In this document: positions 11,576 to 23,826 of the stretch, one piece after another
How positions within the stretch are numbered: position 1 is the stretch's first letter
How the letters are laid out: each line of letters starts with the position of its first letter
NCBI GenBank assembly: GCA_015499995.1
Contig: JADNRV010000027.1
Coordinates: 248,001-312,000, forward strand
DNA: 64,000 nucleotides
Reading direction: 5' to 3'
Source: Flammula alnicola
Lineage: Eukaryota; Basidiomycota; Agaricomycetes; Agaricales; Strophariaceae
Notes under the pieces: model-generated
Database searches by the model: none
What the model was told of the DNA's origin: nothing
The model's input: the letters and a program-made list of their open reading frames with translations, nothing else
Made by a program: the position numbers and the translations under genes

Positions 11576-13012
11576 ATGTGTGGCCGCTTTTCGCTGCGCC
11601 TGGATGTATGCTTGCCTTAATTTCTTATCCATGACTCGTCTAAACTGGAAACCTGTAGCGCGATGACATCCAACAATGCCAGGGTACGACATCGACATTG
11701 AGGAATGGATAGACGAGGAAGAGTTTATTCCGAGGTACAACATCGCACCGCGAACGCAAGCTCCTGTTATACGCCACAGAGATCATGCGCCTTCAGGTTC
11801 TGGAAATAACAGTGATGCTTGATTATGCAAACTATGAAATGGGGCCTCGTCCCACACTGGAGCAAATTCGAAGACAAGACATTGAACACCATCAACGCAC
11901 GCTCCGAAAACCTCATCGAAGTGGCGGTATGTGGGCGAGCATCAAAGGCAAGAAAAGATGTGCTATCCCATGCCAAGGGTGCGATACCTTTCAATAACCC
12001 CGTCGTCGAATTCATGGTCGTTACTTCAGCTATTATGAATGGCTAACCAAGGGGAAAGACAAACTTCCATATTCACGAAACGGAGAGATGAAAAGCTATT
12101 ACTTCTCGCAGGCCTTTACGATTCCGTGGTATTGGAAGGTAGACCGCATCTTTCATGATTAGCGTTTCTTAAGGCCACTGGTTTTATTCCACCAGGTAAA
12201 ACTCTTTGGACCTTCACTGTCGTCACGACGGACGCGAACAAGGAGTTCTCTTGGCTACATGATCGTCAGCCAGTGTTTCTCTCCAACCGTGATGCATTAC
12301 TTCGATGGCTCGATACTTCTTCGCAGAGCTGGACACCTGAGCTAACGAAGATGGTTCAACCGTACAGTGATACATCTGCGCCACTGGATTGGTACGTCTT
12401 TCGCCGCGCGATCCGATTTCTATCGTGTGTAATACGACACGCTTTTCAGTTATGCTGTTCCTAAGGAAGTCGGGAAAGTGGGAACTGAGTCCCCAACTTT
12501 CATCGAGCCTCTTGCTACTCGTCGAGATGGCATTAAAGCCATGTTCTCTAAGCAGGAGCAGAAATCCTCGCCCTCCAAGACATCTATTGCGTCACATAAA
12601 AGAAAGCTTGAGGAAGTCCGTCACCAGGAACAACATCAAATGACCGCCAGGCAGTGGCAGACCATCTTCCGAAACCGGAAATTCCCCTCGTCCTAAGCGC
12701 CTGAAGTCTGACCACGGCGATGATTCCAAACAACAAAAAACAGTGAGTATTCCCTTGATCATTTGTATTCAAGAGATGTTATAGCGCCAATAAATTTGCT
12801 TTCTTTCTTAGACTGACGCAGGGACATCTCAAAGCCATACTCCGAAAAGTTGTCTCACAAGGATAGTAAACCAAAGGCCAAAGCATCACCAACAAAGCAG
12901 AAGCACGGGAAGGTGAGTGATTATAGTCAATATGATACATTACCAATTCATAATTTTTTAGGATTCTGCTAGAGGCAACACTAAGCTTGATTCATATTTT
13001 GGAAAGTCATAA
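11576..13012 (+). CDS. SRAP-domain protein (HMCES/YedK family), frame disrupted
   Basis: SRAP proteins form a thiazolidine crosslink to abasic sites in single-stranded DNA through Cys2. The start MCGRFSLRL carries Cys2. Other catalytic elements are RYNIAPRTQ (Asn), CQGYYEWL (Glu) and LHDRQPVFL (His). The tail SPTFIEPLATRRDGIKAMF is typical of fungal members. The C-terminal TKLDSYFGKS resembles a PCNA-binding (PIP-like) box. Introns are visible at about 11606-11657, 11987-12036, 12139-12195, 12392-12450, 12744-12811 and 12913-12960. The frame breaks near 11675 (AA where AAA fits) and 12072 (TT where TTT fits), and again twice in the C-terminal tail. All catalytic residues remain, so sequence error is as likely as pseudogenisation. 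Confidence 0.8.
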
Positions 13013-14457
13013 ATGACTGAACTCAAAGATAATGGTAGTCCTTGTATCTCTTACATGTCGAGATTTGCTGCTCCTTTGTTATGATGCTTACCTTCATACT
13101 TTGTACTATCTTTACAGTTTCTCCCCGTGAGCTACAGTACCTCGACAGCCACAAGTGCAGTCGGCGGTGCAGGGCATACCAGTTTTCTTCTTGCATTCCA
13201 CGTCGACCGGGGTGCTTGCAATGATCTACATCTTCAGACGTCAGTTAGGTCACGAAAATCTGAATAAATAAAAATTCTGGGTGAGAAAACGACGTCGAAT
13301 GGCATGTACACGAAGTAATCACTCGTCAGCTAAAAAAATTGCTGTGCGATAGATTTTCAATGAATGCAGAAATATGACAACGAGCAAGATACTTACTTCT
13401 CAGTAGGGGCGAACGCTCCAAGGGATGACAGGAAACGTAGAACCAAAGCCAATTATAAGGCCACTCGTATTCGGCCGTGATTCTCGAAGCTTTCCGCGCT
13501 GCTGAAACGTTTTCCCGGATGTCAGGCTTGTGTCCCATGTCATTTGATGCTTCCGAAAACTTGGTGTATTCAAACTTAGAACAAGATACCTGAACAACCT
13601 GTTCTTGAACGTTCGTCTCGTTCCAGCCTCATATCAACCTCATGCTATTGTGCAACCTTGCTGAGCTGATTCTACAGCGAGAACACAGCCCTCTTTTCTG
13701 GTGATAGACTCCTTGTTCGTGCCTCCTTTCTCACCTATCATCGCCTCATTTCCCGATGACGATCTTTCGCCAAATCTTCGCTGGACAGCACAGCCCGGCA
13801 GCTCCGGACTCTCACTGTCGGCTGAGCGAAAGAGCGTCCAGGACAATCCCGGTGTCAGTGGAGGGTTATAGAGGAAGCTAGACGTTATGGTTGGTGTATT
13901 TGTTTCTATCTTTATACTGGTCAAATGATCGATTCTGACATTAACTCTATCATCAGCTCATCGCAATTTTACCTTGGAGGAGAACGTTAACCTCTTAGAA
14001 ATCAGGCTATTATTGATATCGATGACCGACACGCGTCTTTGAGGTTGAATGGCTGTGAACACGGTCAGAAAGGAGCCGCAGTGAAAGTGCTGATTCACGT
14101 AAGATTCATGCATGGACATGGTAAGTTCAAGGAGGTCGAGGTCAAGCACAAGTTCGAAAAGGTTTGTTTACGCTGGCACGAACATTCCACAAATCAATTT
14201 GTACGTAATCAGGCAGTTCAGAAGTCATTGAATACTCGCTTTCGTGAATGTCTCCACATTAACTTACTTATCTCAGATAGTTCATGGACGATCAACACGG
14301 ATATGTACAATGACTGCCATTGCTACTAATCACAACAGGTACATGAAAATTGGGATATAAAGTCAAGGACCATGAGCGGAAGACCATAACCAGAGACGCC
14401 TGTCAAGTCGAAGGTCAAGCAAACAGTCTCTTAGTGTATCTAAAAATAAAAGATGTA
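13013..14457. other. gene-poor stretch
   Basis: Both strands contain only short unconnected ORFs without recognisable motifs, and no repeat pair was found. It lies between the SRAP 3' end and the IMPDH 3' end. A small or decayed gene cannot be excluded. Confidence 0.35.
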
Positions 14458-16335
14458 TTAGTACTCGAAAACATCATGAGCATGAATGTCGACGTACGAA
14501 TTCAACCCATGCACACCACCCTCGACTTGGGCACTCGCCGTCCTCAACTCAAACCTGACTCTGCCCTCCGCAACGCCCTTCCGGAACTCAGCGACGCTGC
14601 GCACGCCGATGTCTTGGAACGAGTGCTGGACACCAACGTGAAGGTAAGGTAGGAACGCCTTGACGCTACCCTTATCCTGCACATCACCAGAGACACCCTG
14701 CGCAACCTTCACCGCGCTGCTCTCTGAGAAGTAGCGCGACGTCGCCGCATTCTCAATGGTAGCAGCCTTCTTGGGCGCAGGGTATTTGCCGTTCTTCTTG
14801 ATCCCAGACTTGGCCTGGCCCTGTTCCATGGCCTCGAGACTGCCCATGCCGCGGTACGCCTTCACGCGCTTGCCCTCGTGGTAGAAATACTCTCCGGGCG
14901 CCTCCTCCGTACCGCGAGGAGACCACCCATCATAACGGCACCAGCCCCAAGAGCGAGAGCCTTGACGATATGGCCGACGTTGCCAATGCCTCCGTCGGCG
15001 ATGACGGGAACCCCGAACTTGTTGGCGAATCGGCGACGGCGTACACGGCCGTGGCCTGCGGTCGCCCGACGGCCATGACTTCCTGGGTGATGCAAATAGA
15101 ACCAGAGCCCATGCCGACGCGGAGGCCATCAGCGCCAGCGGCGATTAGTGAAGCTGCCTGTTCGCGAGTGACGACGTTTCCGGCGATAACTTCCAGTTTG
15201 GGGTATGTAGACTTAATCCATTGGATCATCTCGATTTGGAAGATGGAGTTTCCTTGGGAGGAGTCAAGAACGACGATATCGAGACCCGCATCGACGAGAA
15301 GAGCAAGTCGGTCGCGGTCAGAGGGCCGTGTTCCAACAGCGGCTGCAGCGTATAGCTGTTTGCTTTTGGGATTTTTAGAAGCGAGAGGGTATGACTGGTT
15401 CTTGAGGAGATCGGAACGGGCAAGAAGGGAGATAAGCTCTCCTGTTTCATTAACGATAGGCAGCTTGCCCTTTTTGGAGTCACGGAGGATGTCATTGGCT
15501 TCGGTCAGGGTGATCCCTTGTTGGGCGGTAACAAGATCCGTGGTCATGACTTGAGAAAGAGGGTTGAAGGATCACGAAATTGGATATCCCGTGCGGTGAC
15601 GATGCCGACCAACTTGCCACCAACAACTCCGGTATCTGTGAGTAATATTCAGTCCCATGTTTTCAAGATTTAACAAAGAACCGATAGAAAATCAGAAAAC
15701 GTTTAACAAGATATCCCCAGATCACGCAATTGAATCGCGTTGGCTCGGTAGAACGAAGGTTGTAAAGAATGATTCATCACATATCAAACGAAATGAATGA
15801 ACACGAACCTGTTATCGGAATGCCACAAAAACCGAGCCTAGCTTTGATGTCTAATACGTCTTCCACCAGGTGGGAGGGAGACAGTACGACAGGGTCGGAA
15901 ATAAAGCCATTCTCATGACGCTTAACAGCGCGAACCATGGCTGCCTGGGATTCGGCCGACTGGTTATGATGGATAACACCGATACCACCCAGGAGCTGGG
16001 AGGCGGAGCCATTAAAAATATGATAAATAAATGTTGGGGGAAAAATTACTCACCGCCATAGAGATGGCCATCTGGCTCTCTGTAACGGTGTCCATAGGAC
16101 TACTCATGAAAGGAGTCTTGAGGATGACATTTCGTGTAACATGACTTTCTGTGAGGACATCCGAGGCCGGAAAGTCGATTTTTCCGGGAAGGAGGAGGAA
16201 ATCGTTGTAGGTTAGCCCTCCGTGGACCTGAGAGTCCATGAGATCTGTGACGGCGAGGCCATCTGAGCGTTTGTAGGTACTAAGATGTTCGAGGGCGAAT
16301 TTTGGGTCGAGGTAGGTAATTCCGTTCACAGGCAT
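14458..16335 (-). CDS. IMD: inosine-5'-monophosphate dehydrogenase, frame disrupted
   Basis: Converts IMP to XMP with NAD+, the committed step of GMP synthesis, in the cytosol. The N-terminal exon (16335 down to about 16050) holds the signature [12 protein letters not shown] and [11 protein letters not shown]. The next exon has [19 protein letters not shown] pair follows ([28 protein letters not shown]). The catalytic loop is [13 protein letters not shown] with the active Cys, and the flap [10 protein letters not shown] and RYFSES close the enzyme. Introns are near 16015-16060 and 15639-15809. The frame breaks three times, near 15561 (CCC for CCCC), 15028 (TT for TTT) and 14912 (GG for GGG). 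Each break is a one-base homopolymer loss inside highly conserved sequence. Without correction the enzyme would be dead, so sequencing error is favoured. Confidence 0.92.
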
Positions 16336-16748
16336 GCTTGGGCTGAATGCCAGTCGGTTCTTGTTTTTTTACGATCACTATATACCCTCTTTGTTTGTTC
16401 ACACCAAATACCCGACTAAAAAGCCACGTGCCATTTTATGTTCCGGACCGGTGCTCACTCATCTCTCGGAGTCGGAGTCGGCCAAACGCAATACCATCCT
16501 CTTATTCAGCTCTTTGCCAATAGGGAACATTTCTGCTTCAGTGAAGTCGCTTTCTGTGACTATTGTCTCCAGACATAGGCTCTTGCTACACATACACATT
16601 CCAAATTACTAAAGCTCAATTATCGGGTAGCATAACATGTCTGGAACATGTCGATGAGTCCGTCTTTGCATACGCTTATATGATGATGATGTTTTTACGT
16701 CTTCACAAGACATGAAAGATGCAGGAGTTACAAGTACAGTTGCACAAT

Positions 16749-17736
16749 TTACAGGTTTATGAGATTACTAGAATAACCTCCGCGATTCTGATTCTGACGT
16801 CGTCCTTGGCCAACAGCCCGCTCCTGACCCCATGCATCGAAAGCACTTTGGAATTCCGCAAATGTCTCCTCTCCTGTGATAGCAAATATAACGCGATCGA
16901 ACGAGTATTTGAACCTTGCATCTGGAACAGTCAACAGATGCGCCCAGAGACGGGCGACGATGGCGATGTTGTTGCGGAAAACCCCGGTACCGAATGTCCC
17001 GAGGACAAGGTTCGGACGCCTTGTTGCTCGAAGACGTACAAATTCGCCCCATCCGCTCGTTCATCTCCTTCTCAATGCCTACTTCCAGCCCGGAGCTGAC
17101 GGGGGCGTTGGTGGCTTTGCGCACCTCGCCGGCGTTCACGGCCGCACAGCTCAGCACGTCGATGTCAAATGGGTACGTCCACGCGCCGTCATCATCGCGG
17201 AAAACGGTGACCTTCGGCGAGTATATGATCGCATGAGAATAGTAGGCGAGCGAGTTTTGGCGCTTTCGCGCGAGTGCAGCTTGTAGAATTTGGCGGCTTC
17301 CTCTGTGGTGAGGGTGAATACAACGTGACGACCGGCGATGGACTCCTCTTGTGCGTCGGCCCCATTCTTGAATCCCCACCTGGCTTGGTCGCGATGCGAA
17401 ATTAGCACGCCAGTCGTCCCGTGTTCGCTCGGATTGTTCTTGTAAACTTGCTCAAGAAGTCGCGCGGCATCGAGAGTCGAGATATGGAGCACGGAAATGT
17501 GGGTATGAGATGCATTCTCTCGAGTGCCCTGGGACTTGTCGAGCCCATGAAGTTATTGAGGAGTCGGGGGCATAATACCTGGTATTCTTTTGGGCCTCTT
17601 TGATTTTTGAACCCAGGGGCTGATCGACTCCTCTAAAACCGTACATCCCTTCCTTAAGGGCATGTAATGTCTCCTCTCCTATACTCTTCAACTCTGCACG
17701 ACGATCATCGTCGTACCTCCTCGACGTTGACGCCAT
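16749..17736 (-). CDS. PARG-like ADP-ribose hydrolase (TIGR02452/DUF2263 type), frame disrupted
   Basis: Microbial-type poly(ADP-ribose) glycohydrolase domain, a macrodomain fold that removes ADP-ribose. Visible family blocks, in order: RRAELKSIGEETLHALKEG, STLDAARLLEQVYKNN, FKNGADAQEESIAG, YYSHAIIYSPKVTVFRDDDG, FDIDVLSCAAVNAGEVRKA, NLVLGTFGTGVFRNN and FDRVIFAITG. The expected glycine triplet before FKNGADAQEE is hidden. Three one-base losses at about 17374-17402 replace a NFAS..KPGGG-like segment with another frame and then restore it. Further frame breaks fall near 17510, 17265 and 17028. The chosen start is ATG 17736 (MASTSRRYDDD); ATG 17904 would add a low-complexity leader. Next to it are two PARP-like genes, suggesting a joint role in ADP-ribose metabolism. 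Confidence 0.75.
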
Positions 17737-18692
17737 GAGCGTGGTGGTGGACGTGGTTGTTCTACTACTCTGGCGCGCAGCTCGCGGTGGATTGCGGCGA
17801 TCAGTACTGGTTGATTCTGTGTGAGTTAGTGTCAAGCGATTAACTGCTGCGATCGCTGCAGGTATTGCTGCTGCAGCAGCCACGACTGGGGATGGGATTG
17901 GCATCAGCTGAGCAAGCGCACGAAAACAAGGAGGGAGAAGAAGAACCTTTATCCCGGTGAGAGATTCAAACTCACGGTGCTCGTGCAAGGTATTTGGTGC
18001 GGTGTGTCTTCAGACTGGATCTATCAAAGTGCTGAAATCCTGATATGTAATTATAGTTCAATTAGTTGGAACTTCACATTGGGGTTCGTTTGGGATGGGC
18101 CAGGATGGCCTTATCCGAAATCCAGGAACAGAGTATCTTGGCGGAGATACCTTGTCTTAATTCACTTACGTATCCAATTATATTTGTTCACCTGACGTCC
18201 TTATTCTGGATATCCCCCACCAGCGCTTAACCAGATTCCAGGTATGGTGAAATTCTTTCAGCTATCTGCGGCCATCGCTGAAGGCTCATTGGCGGAGAAT
18301 GACGACGGGAACAGATTTTCCTGTGGAAGAGCTACCTCGTGTGGTGGGAAGGAATCAGGAGACACTGGAGGCACGTTGAAGCTGCGTGGTAAGTGCGCTT
18401 CGGAATGGAACATGATTTGTGAAGAGGGGAAAGGTGATACAGAACTGAGGCAGAGGCACAATTCTGTGATCGATTCTTCAAAGCTTCACTGGCGGCTGCG
18501 CTCTTCAATCACATCTGCCATTTCCCTTCTAAACCTAGTATGCTGCGGCCAGGTATTCATAATTCCTCGTTCCTCTATTGAAAATTGTACATAAGTTTCA
18601 TTTAGAAATCATCGAACCGCGTGGAAGCTCCAAGGACAAAAATAATGAGATGGTGGGGACTGTACAAGACAATTATTACGGGGGTACGCCTT
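17737..18692. other. upstream region of the PARG-like gene; no clear gene
   Basis: Possible low-complexity leader of the PARG-like protein up to 17904, then about 790 bp of sequence without a recognisable coding region. The 3' UTR of the next minus-strand PARP-like gene must start here. Confidence 0.35.
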
Positions 18693-20668
18693 TCACTCGT
18701 ACGAAATAAGATACAAAGGTTTGACCGCATCTCCATCGAATACGACTGATTCTCCGTGATAATCCACCGTCCCACGGAACGTCCGATACTCAACCAGACG
18801 AATCTGAGGGAAAAATCAGAATTCAGATGTAAATATCGAGAGAGGATAGCGAGTATGTACTAACAGAATCGCTTCCACGAGGAAGCACGCGAGGTTCGTG
18901 TATTGACACATCAGTTTCTTGACCATGCAAAACGTGCGCCAATAAGACAACCTTTGACGATCTCCGTTTGCTTTACCCCAAGAGGATGTTTCAAGTGCTC
19001 TAGTAATAGTAAAAAAAAATTAGAACAGATACTAAGGGAACAGTGTGTGGACACGGAATAGATTACCTTTCCAACAACGATGTGCTAGTAATGCCCTCAG
19101 GGAAATTATTTCGGCTCACAGACGACTTCATGAGACTGCACAGGAGGCATTTGGCGGAGGAGCAGGGCTCCATGTTGCCTGTATCGCCGAATCCGCATTC
19201 GCGTGTAATACCAAGCCAATCGCGTTTTTCGTTCCCTTTCTTCTTATACAATGGACGAGATCCCAGGCGATTCCTCGAGAAAGGAGGGCATTTCTATGAT
19301 GTAGTATCCAACGTGCTTATATGAATATGGACTTACTTATATCTTTCGTAAGCTGCATCAGAGGCAGGTTTCAAGTTGACCATGTAGATTCTTTTGATCG
19401 GCGGAGAGTTTTTCTTTGGGTTTCTCCAGGATGACGCGAAGTAGTCCGCAACTAGATTAAACGTGAACATAGAAGAGGGAAGCGAATGAGATTACCCTCA
19501 CCTTTCTTGAAAGCGGCGTGACCCCGAGGAACTTCTAGCAAAAAAGGCGCCCGCCTTTCGGCGACATCATGGCATGTCTGCGAACAAAAATCATCCGTTT
19601 CCGCTGTTCTCGTCGCCTTCCAGCAAACCAAACACGTTGTGCAGGTTGCAGAACTAGCTGCAGCAGCCGCTGTATAAGATGGTTAAAATCGTCGATAAAA
19701 AGTTTCCGAAGTCGAGCTTACCTGCGGCTTTTGCTTTATCGCGACAAGTTCTTCCACAGTGAGGAAATACCTTGTTGTTGATGACAACTTTGGGTCTTTG
19801 CTTGCAAAACTAAGGCAGAAATCAGACCCTCGCTATCGCATATAAATTTATTGGACACCCACATCACACTTCTCCACAGATCCAGCAGGATGCATTTTAG
19901 CGGCACATGTAAGTCCGCAAGTTGGATAAATTTTCCCTCCTCTTTCGCACCTAGGGCGAACCTGGCATACCTGAGGGGGGAAATTATAAAATGATCATCG
20001 ACAGTGAAATAAAAGCAGACTTACACAGCACATCTTTATCCGAGGCGTCGGGGACCAGCCGATCGGTAAGGGTGGTTCTGAACTTCGAAAGAATGGCGGC
20101 TGTTCTCGCCACCATTGCGATACGGATTGCCCATCCTACCGTGTATAGGATTTGGCAAATTTGTTGCAGCCTGTAACTTCGAAGCGCACGTATTTCCACA
20201 TGTTGGGAAAGCTCGGTGTCCATCGTTATACGCGGGTCGCGCCTTACATATCTGCAAAAGTCCGTATCAGATAAAGGTAGGGCGCTGAAATTATTTTGAC
20301 AACTAGACACAGGCTGCTGATTTCGCCCAGCAGACCGATCCAACCCACTGAGCACAATGGAGAATATTTTGGTGGTGACTCTGGAGTTATGTTCTGTGGT
20401 GGAGATCTTCGAAGGACGTCTTCGGCTCCAGGCTGCGAGAGGAACTCGAGAGGCAGTGGTCGGTTTGTGGTCTGGAGAGGATCCTGTCGATGTTCACACT
20501 TATCGGCGGTAGGTCCTCGCTGCATCGTCGTATTCGCTTCCAAACAGAGAGTCAGAATCGCCTAGGAGGAAGTGAATCCTCGTCGATGTCCATAGGTTCA
20601 TCGTGTGTTAATTCAAGTGGACGATTGTCCCTTCCACTCTCTTTATCGGGCTGAAGAGGATGTTGCAT
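18693..20668 (-). CDS. Cys-rich PARP-like protein with degenerate catalytic site
   Basis: Paralogue of the gene at 21369-23189, in the opposite direction. After an acidic, proline-rich N-terminus come four Cys modules of the type C-x2-RP...FPTCG..C: ICKARPAY...FPTCGNTC, VCQVRP...YPTCGLTC, FCKQRP...FPHCGRTC and CLVCW...FCSQTC. They are followed by APFLLEVPRGHAAF and an ADP-ribosyltransferase-like domain. Its His position reads DWLGITRECGFG, with Leu (codon 19213-19215) where the sister gene has His. The Tyr motif reads EGITSTS, with the Tyr codon missing. The Glu position survives in GESVVFDGDAVKPLYLI (codon 18750-18752). Introns of 50-90 nt separate the modules. Frame breaks occur near 20590 and 18960. 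Catalysis is unlikely; a binding or regulatory role is possible. The start ATG 20668 is tentative. Confidence 0.65.
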
Positions 20669-21368
20669 TGTGAGCGTCAGGGAGAAGGTCGAAATTGGGC
20701 GTTATCAAATAAGGCCTCCCAGCAGGGCGTGTGAGACGAAGACGACAGATCAGGGATACCAATAGGGTTCCTGATGGACGGGGCCTTGAGGTTTCAATGT
20801 TCGTTCTTTTGTGAGTCGTGTCTGGAGATCTGCGAGATAAAGAGTCAGTCAAGTGACCAATCTTGACTTTAAGCGCCCATTGCCGAGGTACCGGAGTCAC
20901 CCGGCATCCCTGCCGAACACACAGCCTACACACAGCAGTCGAGTGTCATCACTTCGAAGTAGGGTTATCACGAACTATTCCCACAAGACCGTCCGATTTC
21001 CCAACACAAAACTCTCGCAAAACCTGTGGAGGTAGGATTCTCGATCCCCCGGGCTTCTCGAATCACCCTTTCGTCCTTTTGACGCCCGGATGCAAGTATC
21101 ATATGATCTGACGAACTCACAGGCGCAATCCTAGGCAGAACGAGGCAGTTCGACGCAGAAATCTGGGAATCTGACGTTTCAGGACCCCCGATCGAGCGCC
21201 GTTGGGTTGATTGGGATATTAGGTTCGAAATCCTTTCAAGATTGTCACCACGTCGACCGTGCGCTATATACTGAACGACGCTCGTTATCATTTTTCCCAC
21301 CCAAAATCCCTATTTTCCGTGTCGTGTCCAGAGGTTTAGCTACCCTCTTTCTCCTCAAACCTTTCACT
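20669..21368. promoter_or_regulatory. divergent promoter region between the two PARP-like paralogues
   Basis: A 700 bp spacer separates the start codons of two head-to-head paralogues and contains no recognisable ORF. Shared regulation of the pair is an inference from this arrangement. No specific operator could be identified. Confidence 0.4.
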
Positions 21369-23189
21369 ATGGCATCGATCGGTGACGAAAGCGAACTCGA
21401 TACAGGTTACGGAGCGACTCTGCCCAGTGATGACAACAACAGTGATCTCGGAAGCGATGATGGATTTGGATTTGTAGGCGACGACGACGACAACCTTTCT
21501 TTAGAGGCATCGACGATGTTGCTGAAGTACCTCCTCCTTATTATCCTGGGATTACTGTGTGCATCGTAAGTTGAAAGTTGAAAGTCTTTAAACATCAAAG
21601 AATTCGACCAATATTATATGCAGGTTTGCGAGCAGCGACCGCCGTATTCGAGAGGAGGCAAAAGCTATCCAACTTGTGGATTGCGTTGTGCAGCTATTCT
21701 CGAAAATGCCAGGAATCAACGTGCACCGTCCACGCCTCGAAATTCGGGCAGTCGTGGTGGATCTCCCTTGAACCGAAGGGGCACATTTCATAACTCAAGC
21801 CGAGGAGGATCACCGTCCGCTAGTTCACCCAGGACTCCCAACGTAGGGGACCTGTCAAACTATCTCAGTAACCTCTCTCTTCAGCGACCCCATCAGGGAA
21901 ACCAGACCCATCCTGGGGGATCGAGGCAGAACAACGCCAACAAACCATCCTGCGTTGTGAGCACCCTTACATTATTTATGTGGCGAGATCGTTCTGACTT
22001 GTTTTTATTAGGTTTGCCTTGTTAAGCCATGTCGCGATAGCAAATACGTTACTTGCGGACTCACCTGTGCAGAGAAACTGTGTAAGTCAGGGCCTGCCGA
22101 CCGAAATATGTGCGATGTGAGTTCAAGCAGTGTATAAAGCAGATTATTGTAAATGTCTACTAATACTTTTTAGTATTGCCATCGTAGGCCTAAAGCTCCA
22201 GGACACAACCAATGCGGCGCAAACTGTCGAGAAAGCGCTAAACTTGCCTGCCTGTTATGCAAAAGTCGACCAAAATACAAGCGATATCACCTATGTGGAA
22301 AAACGTGCAAGCAGATCGCAACGAAGTCGACGCCGCTCATCCTAGAAGCTCCCCAAGGTCACGCTACGTATGAGCTTGGTTTGTCCACTTCTATCCAGAG
22401 CTGTAATACCACGTTAATAAGTCGTCGTCAACAGTCGAAAACAAGTTCAAAAGTGCGTGGAAATACCGGGCACCCAAGTTCCGACCATCAAGAAGATTTA
22501 CAAAATTATCGAGAACAAAAGTTTCCTCCAGCCATACGACAGATACAAGTATGTTTTTTCCTGCTTTTTCGATCGTCTTGTCTGATCACCATTTGCCTAC
22601 ACAGAAAAAGCGTGGGTAACGAGGTATTTCGCTACCACGGGACGACGCGGAGATGTACCCTTGGATCGCCTGGAAATACCCAGCTTTGTTCTAATACCGC
22701 CTGTGCGCTGTGTTCTATACTGAGGACTTCGTTCAAGACAAGCCTTGCAAATCCCTCCGGAGCGTGAGTGGTCTGCATTTGTACGGGTATTTACTGACTG
22801 ATATCTGACACGATAATGTCAGCTTTGGAGCTGGAGTCTACTCATCTTCGGCAGCAAATAAGTAAATTCTTTGTCTTCAGTTCTGCTTCATTCCTCTCTT
22901 TCTCAACGTACCTTTGCTACAGGGCTTATAGTTACACAGGCAATGGGACTGGAGCTATCATTTTAACGAAAGTCGTCCTAGGAAGGTCCGTTCCGTTAAT
23001 GGGTGGAACGAGGTTATGTCCTGTCCTCCTGGTTTCAACTCGGTAAAGTTGTCAATCGTATGTCCTCGCGAGATCAGTAAATAACAGTTCTTTGCGTAGG
23101 TGGTCTTCGACCGTCAGAATGGGGCCCTAAATGAGACCATTGTATACTCTGATGATGCCATTCGTCCTGTTTTTTTGATCGTTTTCTGA
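21369..23189 (+). CDS. Cys-rich PARP-like ADP-ribosyltransferase with complete H-Y-E triad
   Basis: Predicted ADP-ribosyltransferase using NAD+. An acidic N-terminus (SDLGSDDGFGFVGDDDD) is followed by four presumed zinc-binding Cys modules: VCEQRP...YPTCGLRC, CLVKPCRDSKYVTCGLTC, CDYCHRRP...QCGANC and CLLCKSRP...HLCGKTC. A Ser/Gly/Asn-rich linker lies between modules 1 and 2. Then come TPLILEAPQGHATYE, IKKIYKIIENKSFLQPY and the catalytic domain. His lies in FRYHGTTRRC (codon 22636-22638), Tyr in GAGVYSSSAANK (about 22839) and Glu in ALNETIVYSDDAIRP (23133-23135), matching the PARP H-Y-E order. The domain ends at TGA 23187-23189. At least six short introns are visible. The frame breaks near 21506 and 22478, each fitting loss of one G. 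The substrate is unknown. Confidence 0.78.
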
Positions 23190-23826
23190 TACAGCTTTTC
23201 ATCCATCTTTTCTATTGTGCATCTTTTATCGAGATACCTACCTCCATTTTTCCCTTATTGTAATTTGATCAAGATGTACATACATTCCGGGAGTGCAAAA
23301 TTGCTTCGAAATCGTTATCTAGAATCATCTGTGTAGGACTAATAGTAATGATCAACCCAATGCTACCTAGGGCGCGTTACCCGTGCTCATCTTCCCCGTC
23401 GTAGTATGGCTTCGTCACCAGACCGGCGTGGCAGTGTGATGCATCAATTGATTACAGTTGTAAATAAGGAGTAATGCTTTAATCCATTGTAGCTGTAAGG
23501 GGGGAGATGCATCACCGTGTAATGGGGACCATGGTGCAAGTGTTCCTCGTACTTGCTAAGTACTTAGTACTAGTACTACAACCATTTTTAATTGTCCGGC
23601 ACATGGTGCCGGTGAGTTGTGACCAGCGCAACCAAATTTCGGCGTCGGCAGAGCTGGCTGTGACGCGGTCACGCGCCTTAGACATTAGGACTCAGGTCTC
23701 GTGACCTCTTAGGTTCGCGTCGCGCCCCAACCGGTTACCGTTCACAAACCAATTGAATCTCTGACCGGAGCACCTCATCCATAATCCTATCTACTTTTTC
23801 CTATCTTTCTGACTATCCTTGGTTCG
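23190..23826. other. intergenic region before the GEN1-like gene
   Basis: Tandem spacing of about 640 bp with a T-rich start, probably the 3' UTR of the PARP-like gene, and a pyrimidine-rich tract (about 23790-23815) just before the next start codon. No gene was recognised. Confidence 0.4.

Noticed and set aside
13013..14457. Several ORFs of 60-96 codons on both strands
   Set aside because: They overlap one another, lack motifs and do not join into an exon series, so I did not call a gene.
21207..21240. Possible tRNA, because GGTTCGAAATCC resembles a B box
   Set aside because: No A box at a suitable distance and no acceptor-stem pairing could be drawn.
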